This document shows positions 8,916 through 16,342 of a stretch of DNA of 64,000 nt, piece after piece; position 1 is the first letter of the stretch, and every line of letters begins with the position of its first letter. The notes under the pieces were generated by a model. That model worked only from the letters and a program-made list of their open reading frames with translations. It searched no databases and was not told the origin of the DNA. Source of the stretch: JAFGSI01 sp041287425 (GTDB lineage Bacteria; Chloroflexota; Anaerolineae; Anaerolineales; Villigracilaceae); contig JBEULG010000011.1 of NCBI GenBank assembly GCA_041287425.1, positions 75,186-139,185 on the forward strand, given 5' to 3'. The position numbers and the translations under genes are program-made.

Positions 8916-9314
8916 TCAATTCATCGCCGGGCGGAACTTGTAACCGTAAATGAGAATGCCGCGCTCATCTCCATCCTGGCGCAGGCGGCGGGTGACCATT
9001 TCGACCGGCATCCCGATTTCGACCGGCGTATCGCCCAAATCGGTCAATTGCGCCGTGACCAGCGGCCCTTCTTCCAGTTTGACCAGGGCGACGGTGTAAG
9101 GGGCTTTGTCTTCGAAGCCGGCCGGGGCCTCGTAGATGGTCGTGTACGAATAAACTTCGCCGCGCCCGCTGAAGGTGTAGGGGCTGCGGGCCTCGCCGCC
9201 GCAGTTCGGGCAGACATCGCGAGGCGGGAAGATTTTGGCTTCACAATGCGGGCAGATTTCGCCCACCAGCCCGTACCGTTGCTGTTTGAGACGCCAATGG
9301 CGGGGAATTTCCAT
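8916..9314 (-). CDS. DUF35 zinc-ribbon / OB-fold protein, thiolase partner
   Basis: A 132-residue protein. An N-terminal helix (RHWRLKQQRYGL) leads into a zinc ribbon with C21, C24, C35 and C38 (CPHC, CPNC), then an OB-fold domain (about 45-130) with GRGEVYSYTTIYEAP and APYTVALVKLEEGP. In archaea this family bridges acetoacetyl-CoA thiolase and HMG-CoA synthase in one complex. In actinobacteria a relative (ChsH2) serves the thiolase-like aldolase Ltp2. The start at 9314 has an AAGGAG ribosome binding site. It is the last gene of the mevalonate module, directly after the thiolase-fold gene, so that protein is the likely partner. Confidence 0.85.
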   Translation of the reverse strand: MEIPRHWRLKQQRYGLVGEICPHCEAKIFPPRDVCPNCGGEARSPYTFSGRGEVYSYTTIYEAPAGFEDKAPYTVALVKLEEGPLVTAQLTDLGDTPVEIGMPVEMVTRRLRQDGDERGILIYGYKFRPAMN

Positions 9315-9377
9315 ACCTTTGCTCCTTAATTCGACCTGATTATCTCCAATTTTACGACTCGCGACTCTCAAGAACTA

Positions 9378-10538
9378 TCAATCTGCGCGTTTCAGGATGT
9401 GGGTCACGGCCGTCGAGGCCGGCCCGCCCAGCGCCTGGATGAGGGCGCAGCGAGCATCGGGAATCTGATTCGTCCCGGCCTGGCCGCGCAGTTGCAGGGT
9501 CGCTTCGACAACCTGATAGACGCCAGCCGCGCCGCCGGGGTTGCCGCGCGCCTTGAGGCCGCCCATCGTCGCGCAGGGAATCTTGCCCCGCAGGCCAATC
9601 TCCCCGTTGGCGGCCAGTTTCCATCCCTGACCGCGGACGGCAAATCCGGCTGCCTCGAGCGAGAGCGCGGCATAGATCGAGTAGGCGTCGTAGTATTCGA
9701 ACAGGTCAATTTGCTCGCGACTCAGCCCGGCCTTCTTGAGCGCCTGCTCGACCGAGGCCTGAGCGGCGGCGAACCAGAGCGGTTCGGGACGGTTGTGCAG
9801 GCCGAGGCTGTCGGAGACCGAAGCCGAGGCCGCGATTTGCACCAGCGGGTGGGCAAAGTCTTTGGGGAGCAGGTCGCGGCGAGTCAGAATCACGGCCGCC
9901 GCGCCGTCGGCGTTGGGAGCGATATCGAACAGGTTGAGCGGATCGCTGACCATTTCGGCCTTCTGATAGGCTTCCAGCGCGATGGCTTTGCGGTACATGG
10001 CATTGGGATTGCCTGCGCCGTTGGCGTGGGCAGTCAGGGCAAAGCCGGCCAACCCCTCGGGGGGGAGGCTGAATTCGTGCTGATAGCGGCGCATTAGCAG
10101 GGCGGCCTGGGCAGTGGGGGTCAGACCGTGGACAGCCTCAAAGTCGCTGTCGGTGGTGGTCGCCAGGGCGGCCTCGACGTCGGGTCCAATCAGGTCGGTG
10201 TACTTTTCGACCCCGACCACCAGGGCCACCTCCACCAGGCCGCTGGCGACGGCCATGTAGCCCTGACGGAGCGCCGCCGCGCCCGAGGCGCCGGCCGCCT
10301 CGAACGTCTCGGCTTCGATGCCGGCCAGCCCGCTGAAATCTGCCAGCAGCGTTCCCACATGGGCCTGGCGCGAAAGGTTGGCGGCCAACATGTTGCCGGC
10401 GTAGAGCGCCTGGGGGCGCAGACCGCCCGCGTCTTTGATGGCGGCCAGGATGGCCTTCACCGCCAGCGAACGCAGGGAGAGTTCCCAAAATTCTCCGACC
10501 CGTGTTTGGCCGATTCCGGCAATGACAACCTCGGTCAT
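9378..10538 (-). CDS. thiolase-fold protein of the archaeal/SCP-x type, lacking canonical catalytic residues
   Basis: A 386-residue protein collinear with archaeal acetoacetyl-CoA thiolases (start EVVIAGIGQTRVGEFWE, end STAVTHILKR). By context it would condense two acetyl-CoA for mevalonate synthesis. However, the nucleophile position reads FEAAGASGAAAL, giving Gly83 where thiolases have Cys. The usual G-H-P is G-N-P (332-334), HDCF is replaced by YYDAY (282-286), and the late HN-x-GG is IQALGG. The codon at position 83 is GGC, one base from the Cys codon TGC. It may be non-thiolytic, for example like the aldolase Ltp2, which also lacks these residues and pairs with a DUF35 protein. Fold confident, activity open. 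Confidence 0.8.
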   Translation of the reverse strand: MTEVVIAGIGQTRVGEFWELSLRSLAVKAILAAIKDAGGLRPQALYAGNMLAANLSRQAHVGTLLADFSGLAGIEAETFEAAGASGAAALRQGYMAVASGLVEVALVVGVEKYTDLIGPDVEAALATTTDSDFEAVHGLTPTAQAALLMRRYQHEFSLPPEGLAGFALTAHANGAGNPNAMYRKAIALEAYQKAEMVSDPLNLFDIAPNADGAAAVILTRRDLLPKDFAHPLVQIAASASVSDSLGLHNRPEPLWFAAAQASVEQALKKAGLSREQIDLFEYYDAYSIYAALSLEAAGFAVRGQGWKLAANGEIGLRGKIPCATMGGLKARGNPGGAAGVYQVVEATLQLRGQAGTNQIPDARCALIQALGGPASTAVTHILKRAD

Positions 10539-10557
10539 GGTTTCGCCTCCGGATCGG

Positions 10558-11628
10558 TCATTTCATTCTAATCTTGCCGCGATAACGAGCGTAAGCGGCG
10601 TAATCGATTTCGGTGCGGCGGGCGATGTAGTCCTGTGTTTTGAGGGCCTTGTCGCGCCGCTCGAGCAGTTTGTCGGTGACGAGGATGTCGAAAGCGTCAG
10701 AGCCGGCGCCGGAGCCGAACGAGACGACCAGGATGCGGTCGCCGGGGCGGGCGATGTCGAGGGTGGCGGTCAGGCCGATAATGGCCGCGCCAGCGTAAGT
10801 GTTGCCGATGACCGGCGAGAGCAGTCCGGGCGCGATTTGTTCCGGCGAGAAGCCCAACATTTGGGCAACTTTTTGTGGAAATTTGGTGTTCGGCTGATGG
10901 AAGATGGCCCAGGTGTAATCTTTGGCGCTCGTACCGGCGGCTTCCATCAAGGTTTTGCCCGCCTCGGTGATGTGGCGGAAGTAGGCCGGGTCGCCGGTGA
11001 AACGCTGACCATGTTCGGGGTAGATTTGGTGTTCGCGCCGCCAGAAATCGGGAGTATCGGTGACGAATGAGTAAGAGGCGTTGATGACGGCCAGGCTCTC
11101 TTCCGCCGGGCCGATGACGAAGGCGGCCCCCCCGGCTGCAGCCGTGTATTCAAGAGCGTCGCCGGGCTTGCCCTGCGCGGTGTCCATGCCGATGGCGACG
11201 GCGTAGCGAGCCATCGCAGAACCGACCAGCCCCATCGCCATGACCATGGCTTCTGTGCCTGCTTTGCAGGCGAATTCCATGTCGGCGGCCTGGACGTGGG
11301 GAGCCGCACCGATGGCCTCGGCGATGATGGTCGAACTGGGTTTGACCGCGTAGGGGTGCGATTCGGAGCCGATCCACACCGCCCGAATCTCGCTTGGGTC
11401 GATTGCGGCGCGTTTCATCGCGTTGCGGGCCGCCTCGATGGACATGGTGATGACATCCTCGTCCGGCCCTGGCACGGCTTTTTCCTTGATTGGCAAACCG
11501 CCGCTCCGTCCGCCTGCCCACATGCGGGCGACCTCTTTGGCCGGCAGACGGTAACGCGGCACGTAGGCCCCGTAGCCGACGATTCCGACCGGGCGGGAAG
11601 GCTTGAGCAGAGTTTTGTTTTCGGTCAT
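10558..11628 (-). CDS. hydroxymethylglutaryl-CoA synthase, archaeal type
   Basis: A 356-residue enzyme joining acetyl-CoA and acetoacetyl-CoA to form HMG-CoA. The catalytic Cys is C121 in MEFACKAGTEA, the catalytic His H244 in AIFHQPNTKF, and the general-base Glu is likely E89 in WIGSESHPY. All are intact, in contrast with the thiolase-fold neighbour. Length and motif spacing fit archaeal rather than eukaryotic or Gram-positive HMG-CoA synthases. It lies between the 70-residue gene and the thiolase-fold gene in a same-strand run that also contains HMG-CoA reductase, as in archaeal upper mevalonate modules. Confidence 0.9.
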   Translation of the reverse strand: MTENKTLLKPSRPVGIVGYGAYVPRYRLPAKEVARMWAGGRSGGLPIKEKAVPGPDEDVITMSIEAARNAMKRAAIDPSEIRAVWIGSESHPYAVKPSSTIIAEAIGAAPHVQAADMEFACKAGTEAMVMAMGLVGSAMARYAVAIGMDTAQGKPGDALEYTAAAGGAAFVIGPAEESLAVINASYSFVTDTPDFWRREHQIYPEHGQRFTGDPAYFRHITEAGKTLMEAAGTSAKDYTWAIFHQPNTKFPQKVAQMLGFSPEQIAPGLLSPVIGNTYAGAAIIGLTATLDIARPGDRILVVSFGSGAGSDAFDILVTDKLLERRDKALKTQDYIARRTEIDYAAYARYRGKIRMK

Positions 11629-11662
11629 GCGTTTTCTCCTGGATGGGTTTGCTTCTAGAGGC

Positions 11663-11875
11663 TCAGCGGTATTCGATCTGGCGTGCTTCTTTGGCGCACA
11701 GTTTCAGGGTGGCGTCAATCCTCTGTTCCGGGCAAACCTTCGAAACCGAATGCCCCATTTCGTCAATGCCTTCGATGCGGTACAGGCCAGATTCGAGTTT
11801 CTCGTAACGGAAAAACCAGCCGTCCAGCAGACCGTCAATCGGATATTTGGATTTGAGTGCCAGTGGAAGCGCCAT
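11663..11875 (-). CDS. 70-residue protein of unknown function in the mevalonate module
   Basis: A small protein beginning MALPLALKSKYPIDGLLDGW and ending AKEARQIEYR, with two Cys (about C48 and C60). No signal peptide or TM helix is visible. It starts two bases after the HMG-CoA reductase stop codon, has a GGGAG ribosome binding site eight bases before its ATG, and is followed by the HMG-CoA synthase gene after 34 bases, so it is almost certainly co-translated with them. I do not recognise the family. The tight placement suggests a link to the mevalonate enzymes, perhaps a small regulator or accessory subunit; this is inference. Confidence 0.65.
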   Translation of the reverse strand: MALPLALKSKYPIDGLLDGWFFRYEKLESGLYRIEGIDEMGHSVSKVCPEQRIDATLKLCAKEARQIEYR

Positions 11876-11877
11876 AT

Positions 11878-13155
11878 TCACTTCTCCCATGATTTGAGGA
11901 TTTCTTCGGCTCGATCGATGCGAATGGTTTTCTCTGCCACCAATTGGGCGGCGAGTCGTTCGATTTGCTCGCCGACCGCGCCGGCGGCAATCGCAATCTG
12001 ACGGGCGTGCAGCGACATGTGACCGCGCTGGATGCCTTCTGTGGCCAGGGCGCGCAGGGCGGCCAGGTTTTGCGCCAACCCGACCGAGACGATGACGCTG
12101 GCCAGTTCTGCTGCCGTGCGCACGCCCATCAATTTCAACGCGGCCCTGGCCGCCGGGTGGACCTTGGTCGCCCCGCCGACGATGCCCACCGCCAGCGGCA
12201 TTTCCAGACTGCCGGCCAGATTGCCGGCCGAGTCTTTGCCCCACGTGGAGAGGGACGTGTAGCGTCCGCTGCGGGCGGCGTAGGCATGCGCGCCGGCCTC
12301 GATGGCGCGGCAGTCGTTGCCGGTGGCGATGACCACCGCATCGACCCCGTTCATGATGCCTTTGTTATGCGTGGCGGCGCGGTAAGGATCGGCGGCGGCA
12401 AAGGCCCAGGCCTCGATGATTCCGTCCCGCACCCGCTCGCCGGAAAAATCGCCGAACGCCAGTTCTGTCACCGGGATGGTGCAGCGGGCGCGCCCCAGGC
12501 GCCGGTCTGCCAGGTTCGAGAGGATGCGCAGATGGACGCGTCCGCCGGTGATGGCCTCGATCTGCGGCGCCAGCCGTTCGCAGGCGGTGTTGACGGCGTT
12601 GGCGCCCATCGCGTCGCGAACATCGTAGATGAGATGCACCACCAGGAAGGGGCCAATCGGAGAGTCGGCGATGACGCGCACCTCGAGATCGCGCGCTCCG
12701 CCGCCGACCTTCTTCAGTAGCGGGTCAATTTCGTCGGCCTCGGCCAGCAGTTCGGCGCGTCGTTCCAGCAACGCCAGCCGGGCGGTGTGGACATCGGCCA
12801 AGTCGAGGACTTGAATCTGGCCGATCATCTCCGGCGCGGAGACGGTGGTGAAGAAGCCGCCGCCGGCACGTGCCAGTTTGGCCATGAACGACACCCCGGC
12901 GATGACCGACGGCTCCTCGATGGCCATCGGAACCAGGACCTCGCGCCCGTCAATGAGAAAGTTCAGGCCGATCCCTAGCGGCAGCCCCAACGTCCCGACG
13001 GCGTTTTCTATCATGTGATCGGCCTGCTCGGTCGAAAGGCTCGCTCCCTGGAAAACGCTCAATTCCTCTGCCGACAGGCCGGCGGCTTCGGCCAGTTTAT
13101 TCAGCCGTTCGTGGATGGGCAGGTTGTAGAAGCCTTGAATCCGCGAGGTGCTCAT
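11878..13155 (-). CDS. class II HMG-CoA reductase
   Basis: A 425-residue enzyme converting HMG-CoA to mevalonate, or the reverse as in Pseudomonas mevalonii. The class II pattern is complete: ENAVGTLGLPLGIGLNF (50-66), the Glu of EEPSVIAG (80-87), DAMGANAVNT (181-190), K265 in NKGIMNG, D281 in GNDCRAIEA, and the mobile-flap His H383 in SLHARQ. The start at 13155 has an AAGGAAAG site upstream. Longer upstream frames run into a 23-bp tandem repeat and are not credible. It is first in the module, and neighbouring HMG-CoA synthase argues for the biosynthetic direction. A possible TACAAT -10 box lies at 13180-13185 on the minus strand. Confidence 0.92.
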   Translation of the reverse strand: MSTSRIQGFYNLPIHERLNKLAEAAGLSAEELSVFQGASLSTEQADHMIENAVGTLGLPLGIGLNFLIDGREVLVPMAIEEPSVIAGVSFMAKLARAGGGFFTTVSAPEMIGQIQVLDLADVHTARLALLERRAELLAEADEIDPLLKKVGGGARDLEVRVIADSPIGPFLVVHLIYDVRDAMGANAVNTACERLAPQIEAITGGRVHLRILSNLADRRLGRARCTIPVTELAFGDFSGERVRDGIIEAWAFAAADPYRAATHNKGIMNGVDAVVIATGNDCRAIEAGAHAYAARSGRYTSLSTWGKDSAGNLAGSLEMPLAVGIVGGATKVHPAARAALKLMGVRTAAELASVIVSVGLAQNLAALRALATEGIQRGHMSLHARQIAIAAGAVGEQIERLAAQLVAEKTIRIDRAEEILKSWEK

Positions 13156-13244
13156 AGATGCACTTTCCTTGTTGAGCGTATTGTATGGAATATGGCTGGC
13201 AAAACCTATCAGGTTTGGGAAATACTCGAAAATTAATTTGCCAG

Positions 13245-13290
13245 ACCTTGTTTTCCATACACGCCGAACCTTGTTTTCCATACACGCCGA
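13245..13290. repeat. perfect 23-bp tandem duplication upstream of HMG-CoA reductase
   Basis: Two identical 23-base units lie head to tail (13245-13267 and 13268-13290), beginning ACCTTGTTTTCC and ending CACGCCGA. They lie between the HMG-CoA reductase start and the divergent tRNA-Gln promoter. They could be a duplicated regulator site or replication slippage. Confidence 0.8.
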
Positions 13291-13296
13291 CGCCTC

Positions 13297-13325
13297 TTGC
13301 CTGTTTTGGAGCGGCGTGATAAAAT
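13297..13325 (+). promoter_or_regulatory. promoter of tRNA-Gln
   Basis: TTGCCT (13297-13302) and TAAAAT (13320-13325) are separated by exactly 17 bases. The predicted start is about nine bases before the tRNA. Confidence 0.6.
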
Positions 13326-13340
13326 ACCGCCCGCTGGCGA

Positions 13341-13411
13341 TGGGGGCTCGTCTAATGGCAGGACGACTGACTCTGGATCAGTTAGTAGAGGTTCGAATCC
13401 TTTGCCCCCAG
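13341..13411 (+). tRNA. tRNA-Gln (anticodon CUG)
   Basis: A full cloverleaf can be drawn. Acceptor stem TGGGGGC pairs with GCCCCCA, the D-stem is GTC/GAC, and the anticodon stem ACTGA/TCAGT holds loop CTCTGGA, giving anticodon CTG. The T-arm is AGAGG-TTCGAAT-CCTTT. The discriminator base is G, typical for tRNA-Gln. The CCA end is not encoded. It has its own promoter and terminator. Confidence 0.95.
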
Positions 13412-13415
13412 CCTG

Positions 13416-13439
13416 AGACTCCTGAAAAGGAGTCTTTTG
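13416..13439 (+). terminator. intrinsic terminator of tRNA-Gln
   Basis: An 8-bp stem AGACTCCT / AGGAGTCT with a GAAA loop is followed by TTTTG, five bases after the tRNA. Confidence 0.85.
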
Positions 13440-13466
13440 TTTATAAACCGATTCGATCCCCGGCAA

Positions 13467-13636
13467 GCGGAATTTCAGCATCGAATGGCACGAATTTATC
13501 GAAGTTTCGCAAGTGCTTACCAGCCATCGCCTTGGGAAGGTCTGCTTGCAATTGCGGAATTTCAGCGTCGAATGGCACGAATTTATCGAAGTTTCGCAAG
13601 CGCTTACCGGCCATCGCCTCGGGAAAGTCTGCTTGA
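13467..13636. repeat. imperfect 87-bp tandem repeat, two copies
   Basis: Copy one starts at 13467 and copy two at 13554, each with GCGGAATTTCAGC near its beginning. They are about 95 percent alike over the second, slightly shorter copy. The period is a multiple of three, and one forward frame reads NFSIEWHEFIEVSQVLTSHR, then the same with a few conservative changes. No start codon with a ribosome binding site precedes it. This 381-base stretch (13412-13792) otherwise holds only the tRNA terminator and the lacI promoter. Confidence 0.8.
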
Positions 13637-13728
13637 GCGGACTTCTACGGCTTGGCAGGGCTTCGCGTAGCGCCCTTTGGGGTTAGCCCCGGCGGACGGT
13701 CGCCTTTACCGCAAAGGGGGAATCCCAC

Positions 13729-13757
13729 TTGACAAGCGCCTCGAAATTTTGTATACT
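13729..13757 (+). promoter_or_regulatory. near-consensus sigma-70-type promoter of the lacI-family gene
   Basis: TTGACA (13729-13734), a 17-base spacer and TATACT (13752-13757). The predicted start falls at about 13764, touching the operator. Confidence 0.85.
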
Positions 13758-13764
13758 GCTTAAG

Positions 13765-13776
13765 TAACACGTGTTA
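13765..13776. promoter_or_regulatory. LacI-family operator (copy 1)
   Basis: The perfect 12-base palindrome TAACACGTGTTA, with the central CG typical of LacI-family sites, lies at the transcription start of the regulator gene and implies autoregulation. The same palindrome recurs at 14840. Confidence 0.8.
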
Positions 13777-13792
13777 ATTTCGAGGCAAATCC

Positions 13793-14818
13793 ATGCCCAA
13801 ACGTCGTAGTACCAGTTTCGATGTTGCCAGGCTGGCCGGCGTTTCCCGGACAACCGTCTCGTTCGTGTTGAATAACGTGCCGGGGGTCAACATCAGCGAG
13901 GCCACTCGCCAGCGGGTTCTTGAGGCGGCGCGTCAACTCAACTATCATCCGAATGCGATGGGGCGCAAACTGGTGAGCGGCCGCTCCAACACACTTGGCC
14001 TGGTGCTGCGACAAAGCCCCGAACAAGTCTTTGCCGATGCAGCCCTGCTGCGCGTCATGCTGGGAATCGAGCATGCCGTCGCCCAGCAGGGCTTTCATGT
14101 CCTCCTCAAGCCTGTTCCTCCCGATGACAATAGCGGCTACTTGCGTTTGATCGAAGAAAACCATGTGGATGGAATCATTCTCTCCGGCCCCCGCCAGGAT
14201 GATTATGAGATTGTGACCTTACATCGCCAGGGAGTTCCTATCATGCTGATGGGCCAATTGCCCGACAGCGAGATTCCGTTTGTGGATATTGACACGATTG
14301 CCAGTTCGGCGATGGCGGTGCGCCACCTCATCGAGCAAGGATACCGGCAGATTGCGATGATTACCAATGCTTCGCTGACGTACACTTCGGCCCAGCAGCG
14401 ATATGCCGGTTTTCGCAAAGCCCTGGAGGAGGCAGGGATTGAATTTCAGGAGACCTGGCTGCGGGAGGGGAGTTATACGCCGGCCAGCGGCTTCGAAGCG
14501 ATGGCCGATTTGTTGCGCCAGCCGCAGCGTCCCCGAGCCGTTTTCGTGGCCAGCGATGTGGTGGCGTTGGGCGCTCTTCAGGCGCTCAAGCAGGCCGGGC
14601 TGCGGATTCCGGAGGACATCGCCGTGGTAGGGTTCGATGACATCCCCTTTGCCGAGTATTGCGATCCGCCGTTGACCACGGTGCATTTGCCGGCTTATGG
14701 GCTGGGCTGGGCAGCCGGTGAACGATTGGTGCGCCTGGTCTTGAACGAGGGGCTGCGTGAAACGGGCCTGTTACTCGATGCCAAACTGGTTGTCAGAAAG
14801 TCGAGCATTTGTCAATGA
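13793..14818 (+). CDS. LacI-family transcriptional repressor of the disaccharide locus
   Basis: A 341-residue regulator. The N-terminal helix-turn-helix FDVARLAGVSRTTVSFVLN (about 8-26) and hinge helix TRQRVLEAARQLNYHPN are followed by a periplasmic-binding-protein-like sugar domain (about 60-335) with VDGIILSGPRQDD and IAVVGFDDIPFAEY. It probably represses both itself and the downstream transporter through the two TAACACGTGTTA sites and is released by trehalose, maltose or a derivative. The sugar is inferred from the trehalose synthase gene in the locus. Confidence 0.93.
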   Translation: MPKRRSTSFDVARLAGVSRTTVSFVLNNVPGVNISEATRQRVLEAARQLNYHPNAMGRKLVSGRSNTLGLVLRQSPEQVFADAALLRVMLGIEHAVAQQGFHVLLKPVPPDDNSGYLRLIEENHVDGIILSGPRQDDYEIVTLHRQGVPIMLMGQLPDSEIPFVDIDTIASSAMAVRHLIEQGYRQIAMITNASLTYTSAQQRYAGFRKALEEAGIEFQETWLREGSYTPASGFEAMADLLRQPQRPRAVFVASDVVALGALQALKQAGLRIPEDIAVVGFDDIPFAEYCDPPLTTVHLPAYGLGWAAGERLVRLVLNEGLRETGLLLDAKLVVRKSSICQ

Positions 14819-14839
14819 GTCTGTTTTTTCGCAGTTTGT

Positions 14840-14851
14840 TAACACGTGTTA
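14840..14851. promoter_or_regulatory. LacI-family operator (copy 2) before the transporter genes
   Basis: A second exact TAACACGTGTTA, 21 bases after the regulator stop codon and 84 bases before the binding-protein ATG. No clear -35/-10 pair accompanies it. Confidence 0.8.
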
Positions 14852-14935
14852 GTGTGAAGGAGGTGAGTGGCCAGAAAGAGATTTTGTAGACCCCCTCGTT
14901 TGTCCGATTTCCAAAACATTCCTAAGGAGGAAGAA

Positions 14936-16276
14936 ATGTCTAAGAAAGTTGTCTTTACTTTGCTGGTGGTGATGGGACTGATGCTGGCGGCATGCGGGCC
15001 GGCGGCTACTCCCGAAGCCAGCGAGGCCCCCGCGACCGAAGCACCGACCGAAGCCGCGACCGAAGCCGCGACCGAGGCGCCGGCCGTCCCTGAAATGTGC
15101 ATGGGCGCCCAGCCCGGCGACACCGTGACGGTCATGTATCAGTGGTCGGGGACCGAAGAGGAAAAAATCAACGCCATCCTTGCCCCGCTCGTAGAGACCT
15201 GCGGCATTCAGATCGTGGCCGAATCCACCCGCGACGATGCCGTCCTCGATGCCCGCGTCCAGAGCCAGCCGCCCGACATCCTGTTCTGGCCGAATATCTC
15301 GCCGCTGCGCCTGTATACTGACCGCTTGCAGAACCTGGATGCCGTCGGCGCGAACGCCGAGAACTATGCGCCCTATTGGATCGAGATGGGCACCGTAGAC
15401 GGCCGCTGGCTGGCCATTCCGGTCAAGGCGGACATCAAATCAATTATCTGGTACAGCCCGGCCCAATTCGAATTGTACGGCTATCAAGTGCCGACCACCT
15501 TCGAAGAATTGGAGGCCCTGGTCGAACAGATGGTTGCCGATGGCAACGTCCCGTGGTCGATGGGCATGGAAAGCGGCGCGGCGACCGGCTGGACCGGCTC
15601 CGACTTCATTCAAGACCTCCTGCTCGTTCAGCAGGGGCCGGACTATGTGATGGGCTTGATCGATGGCTCGATTCCCTACAACGATCCGGGCGTGGTCCAG
15701 GCCTACGAGACCTATGTCCGCTGGGCGTCTGACCCGCGCTATACTGTGGGTGGCGCGATCGGCACGCTGAACACCAGTTTCCTGGACGCTATCTATATTA
15801 CCTTTGCTGAACCGCCTCAGGCGATGATGGTCAAGCAGTCTGGCTTTGCCGGCGGGGAGATTGTCTCCCGTTACCCGACTCTGGTCTATGGGGAAGATTT
15901 CGACTTCTTCCCGTTCCCCGGCGCGCAGGGCATGCAGGGCGGTGCGGACTTCATGATGGTCTTCAATGACACGCCGGCCGTGCGGGCGGTGGTGGCTTAT
16001 CTGACCGGCCCGGAGGGCGCGGCTGCCTGGGCGCAGGTCGGCTTCGATCTTTCGCCCAATCTGCTGGCCACCGGTCAGTACGCCGACCCGCAATTGGCCA
16101 AGAAGGCCGAGGCGTTGGCGAATGCCTCTGGTTTCACTCCTGACATGGGCGACACCATTGGCGCGCCGTTTGGCGAGGCCGAGTGGGCTGCCATTATCGC
16201 GGCTGTGCAAGGGGAGGATATCCCCACCGTTTTGCAGGCGGCGGCTGAGGCTCAGGCAGAGGCGCTTGGTCGTTAG
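14936..16276 (+). CDS. sugar ABC transporter substrate-binding lipoprotein
   Basis: A 446-residue family-1 solute-binding protein. The lipoprotein signal ends in LMLAACGP, with the lipidated Cys at C20, followed by a Thr/Glu/Ala/Pro-rich linker (about 22-50) typical of surface lipoproteins in this phylum. The mature domain includes VTVMYQWSGTEEEKINAIL and a C-terminal YLTGPEGAAAWAQVGF, as in maltose/trehalose-type binding proteins. The start was chosen at 14936 because of AAGGAGG six bases before it and the signal peptide. It delivers sugar to the two permeases that follow. Confidence 0.9.
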   Translation: MSKKVVFTLLVVMGLMLAACGPAATPEASEAPATEAPTEAATEAATEAPAVPEMCMGAQPGDTVTVMYQWSGTEEEKINAILAPLVETCGIQIVAESTRDDAVLDARVQSQPPDILFWPNISPLRLYTDRLQNLDAVGANAENYAPYWIEMGTVDGRWLAIPVKADIKSIIWYSPAQFELYGYQVPTTFEELEALVEQMVADGNVPWSMGMESGAATGWTGSDFIQDLLLVQQGPDYVMGLIDGSIPYNDPGVVQAYETYVRWASDPRYTVGGAIGTLNTSFLDAIYITFAEPPQAMMVKQSGFAGGEIVSRYPTLVYGEDFDFFPFPGAQGMQGGADFMMVFNDTPAVRAVVAYLTGPEGAAAWAQVGFDLSPNLLATGQYADPQLAKKAEALANASGFTPDMGDTIGAPFGEAEWAAIIAAVQGEDIPTVLQAAAEAQAEALGR

Positions 16277-16288
16277 TTTTTCTCCTCA

Positions 16289-16317
16289 GGCTGGGGGGGC
16301 GAGCCGTCCCCCCAGCC
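16289..16317 (+). other. GC-rich intercistronic hairpin after the binding-protein gene
   Basis: A 10-bp stem, GGCTGGGGGG / CCCCCCAGCC, with a nine-base loop and no T-run. Such hairpins often protect the abundant binding-protein message from 3' decay, or partially terminate before the permeases. Confidence 0.65.
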
Positions 16318-16342
16318 ATTCAAGGTGCGAGGCAGGTGAAAT

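Noticed and set aside
10128..10571. Open frames on the plus strand across the mevalonate genes.
   Set aside because: They are antisense shadows of the thiolase-fold and HMG-CoA synthase genes and show no family motifs.
13437..13670. A 77-residue frame across the 87-bp repeats as a gene.
   Set aside because: No start with a ribosome binding site, and it arises because the repeat keeps all frames open; kept as a repeat instead.
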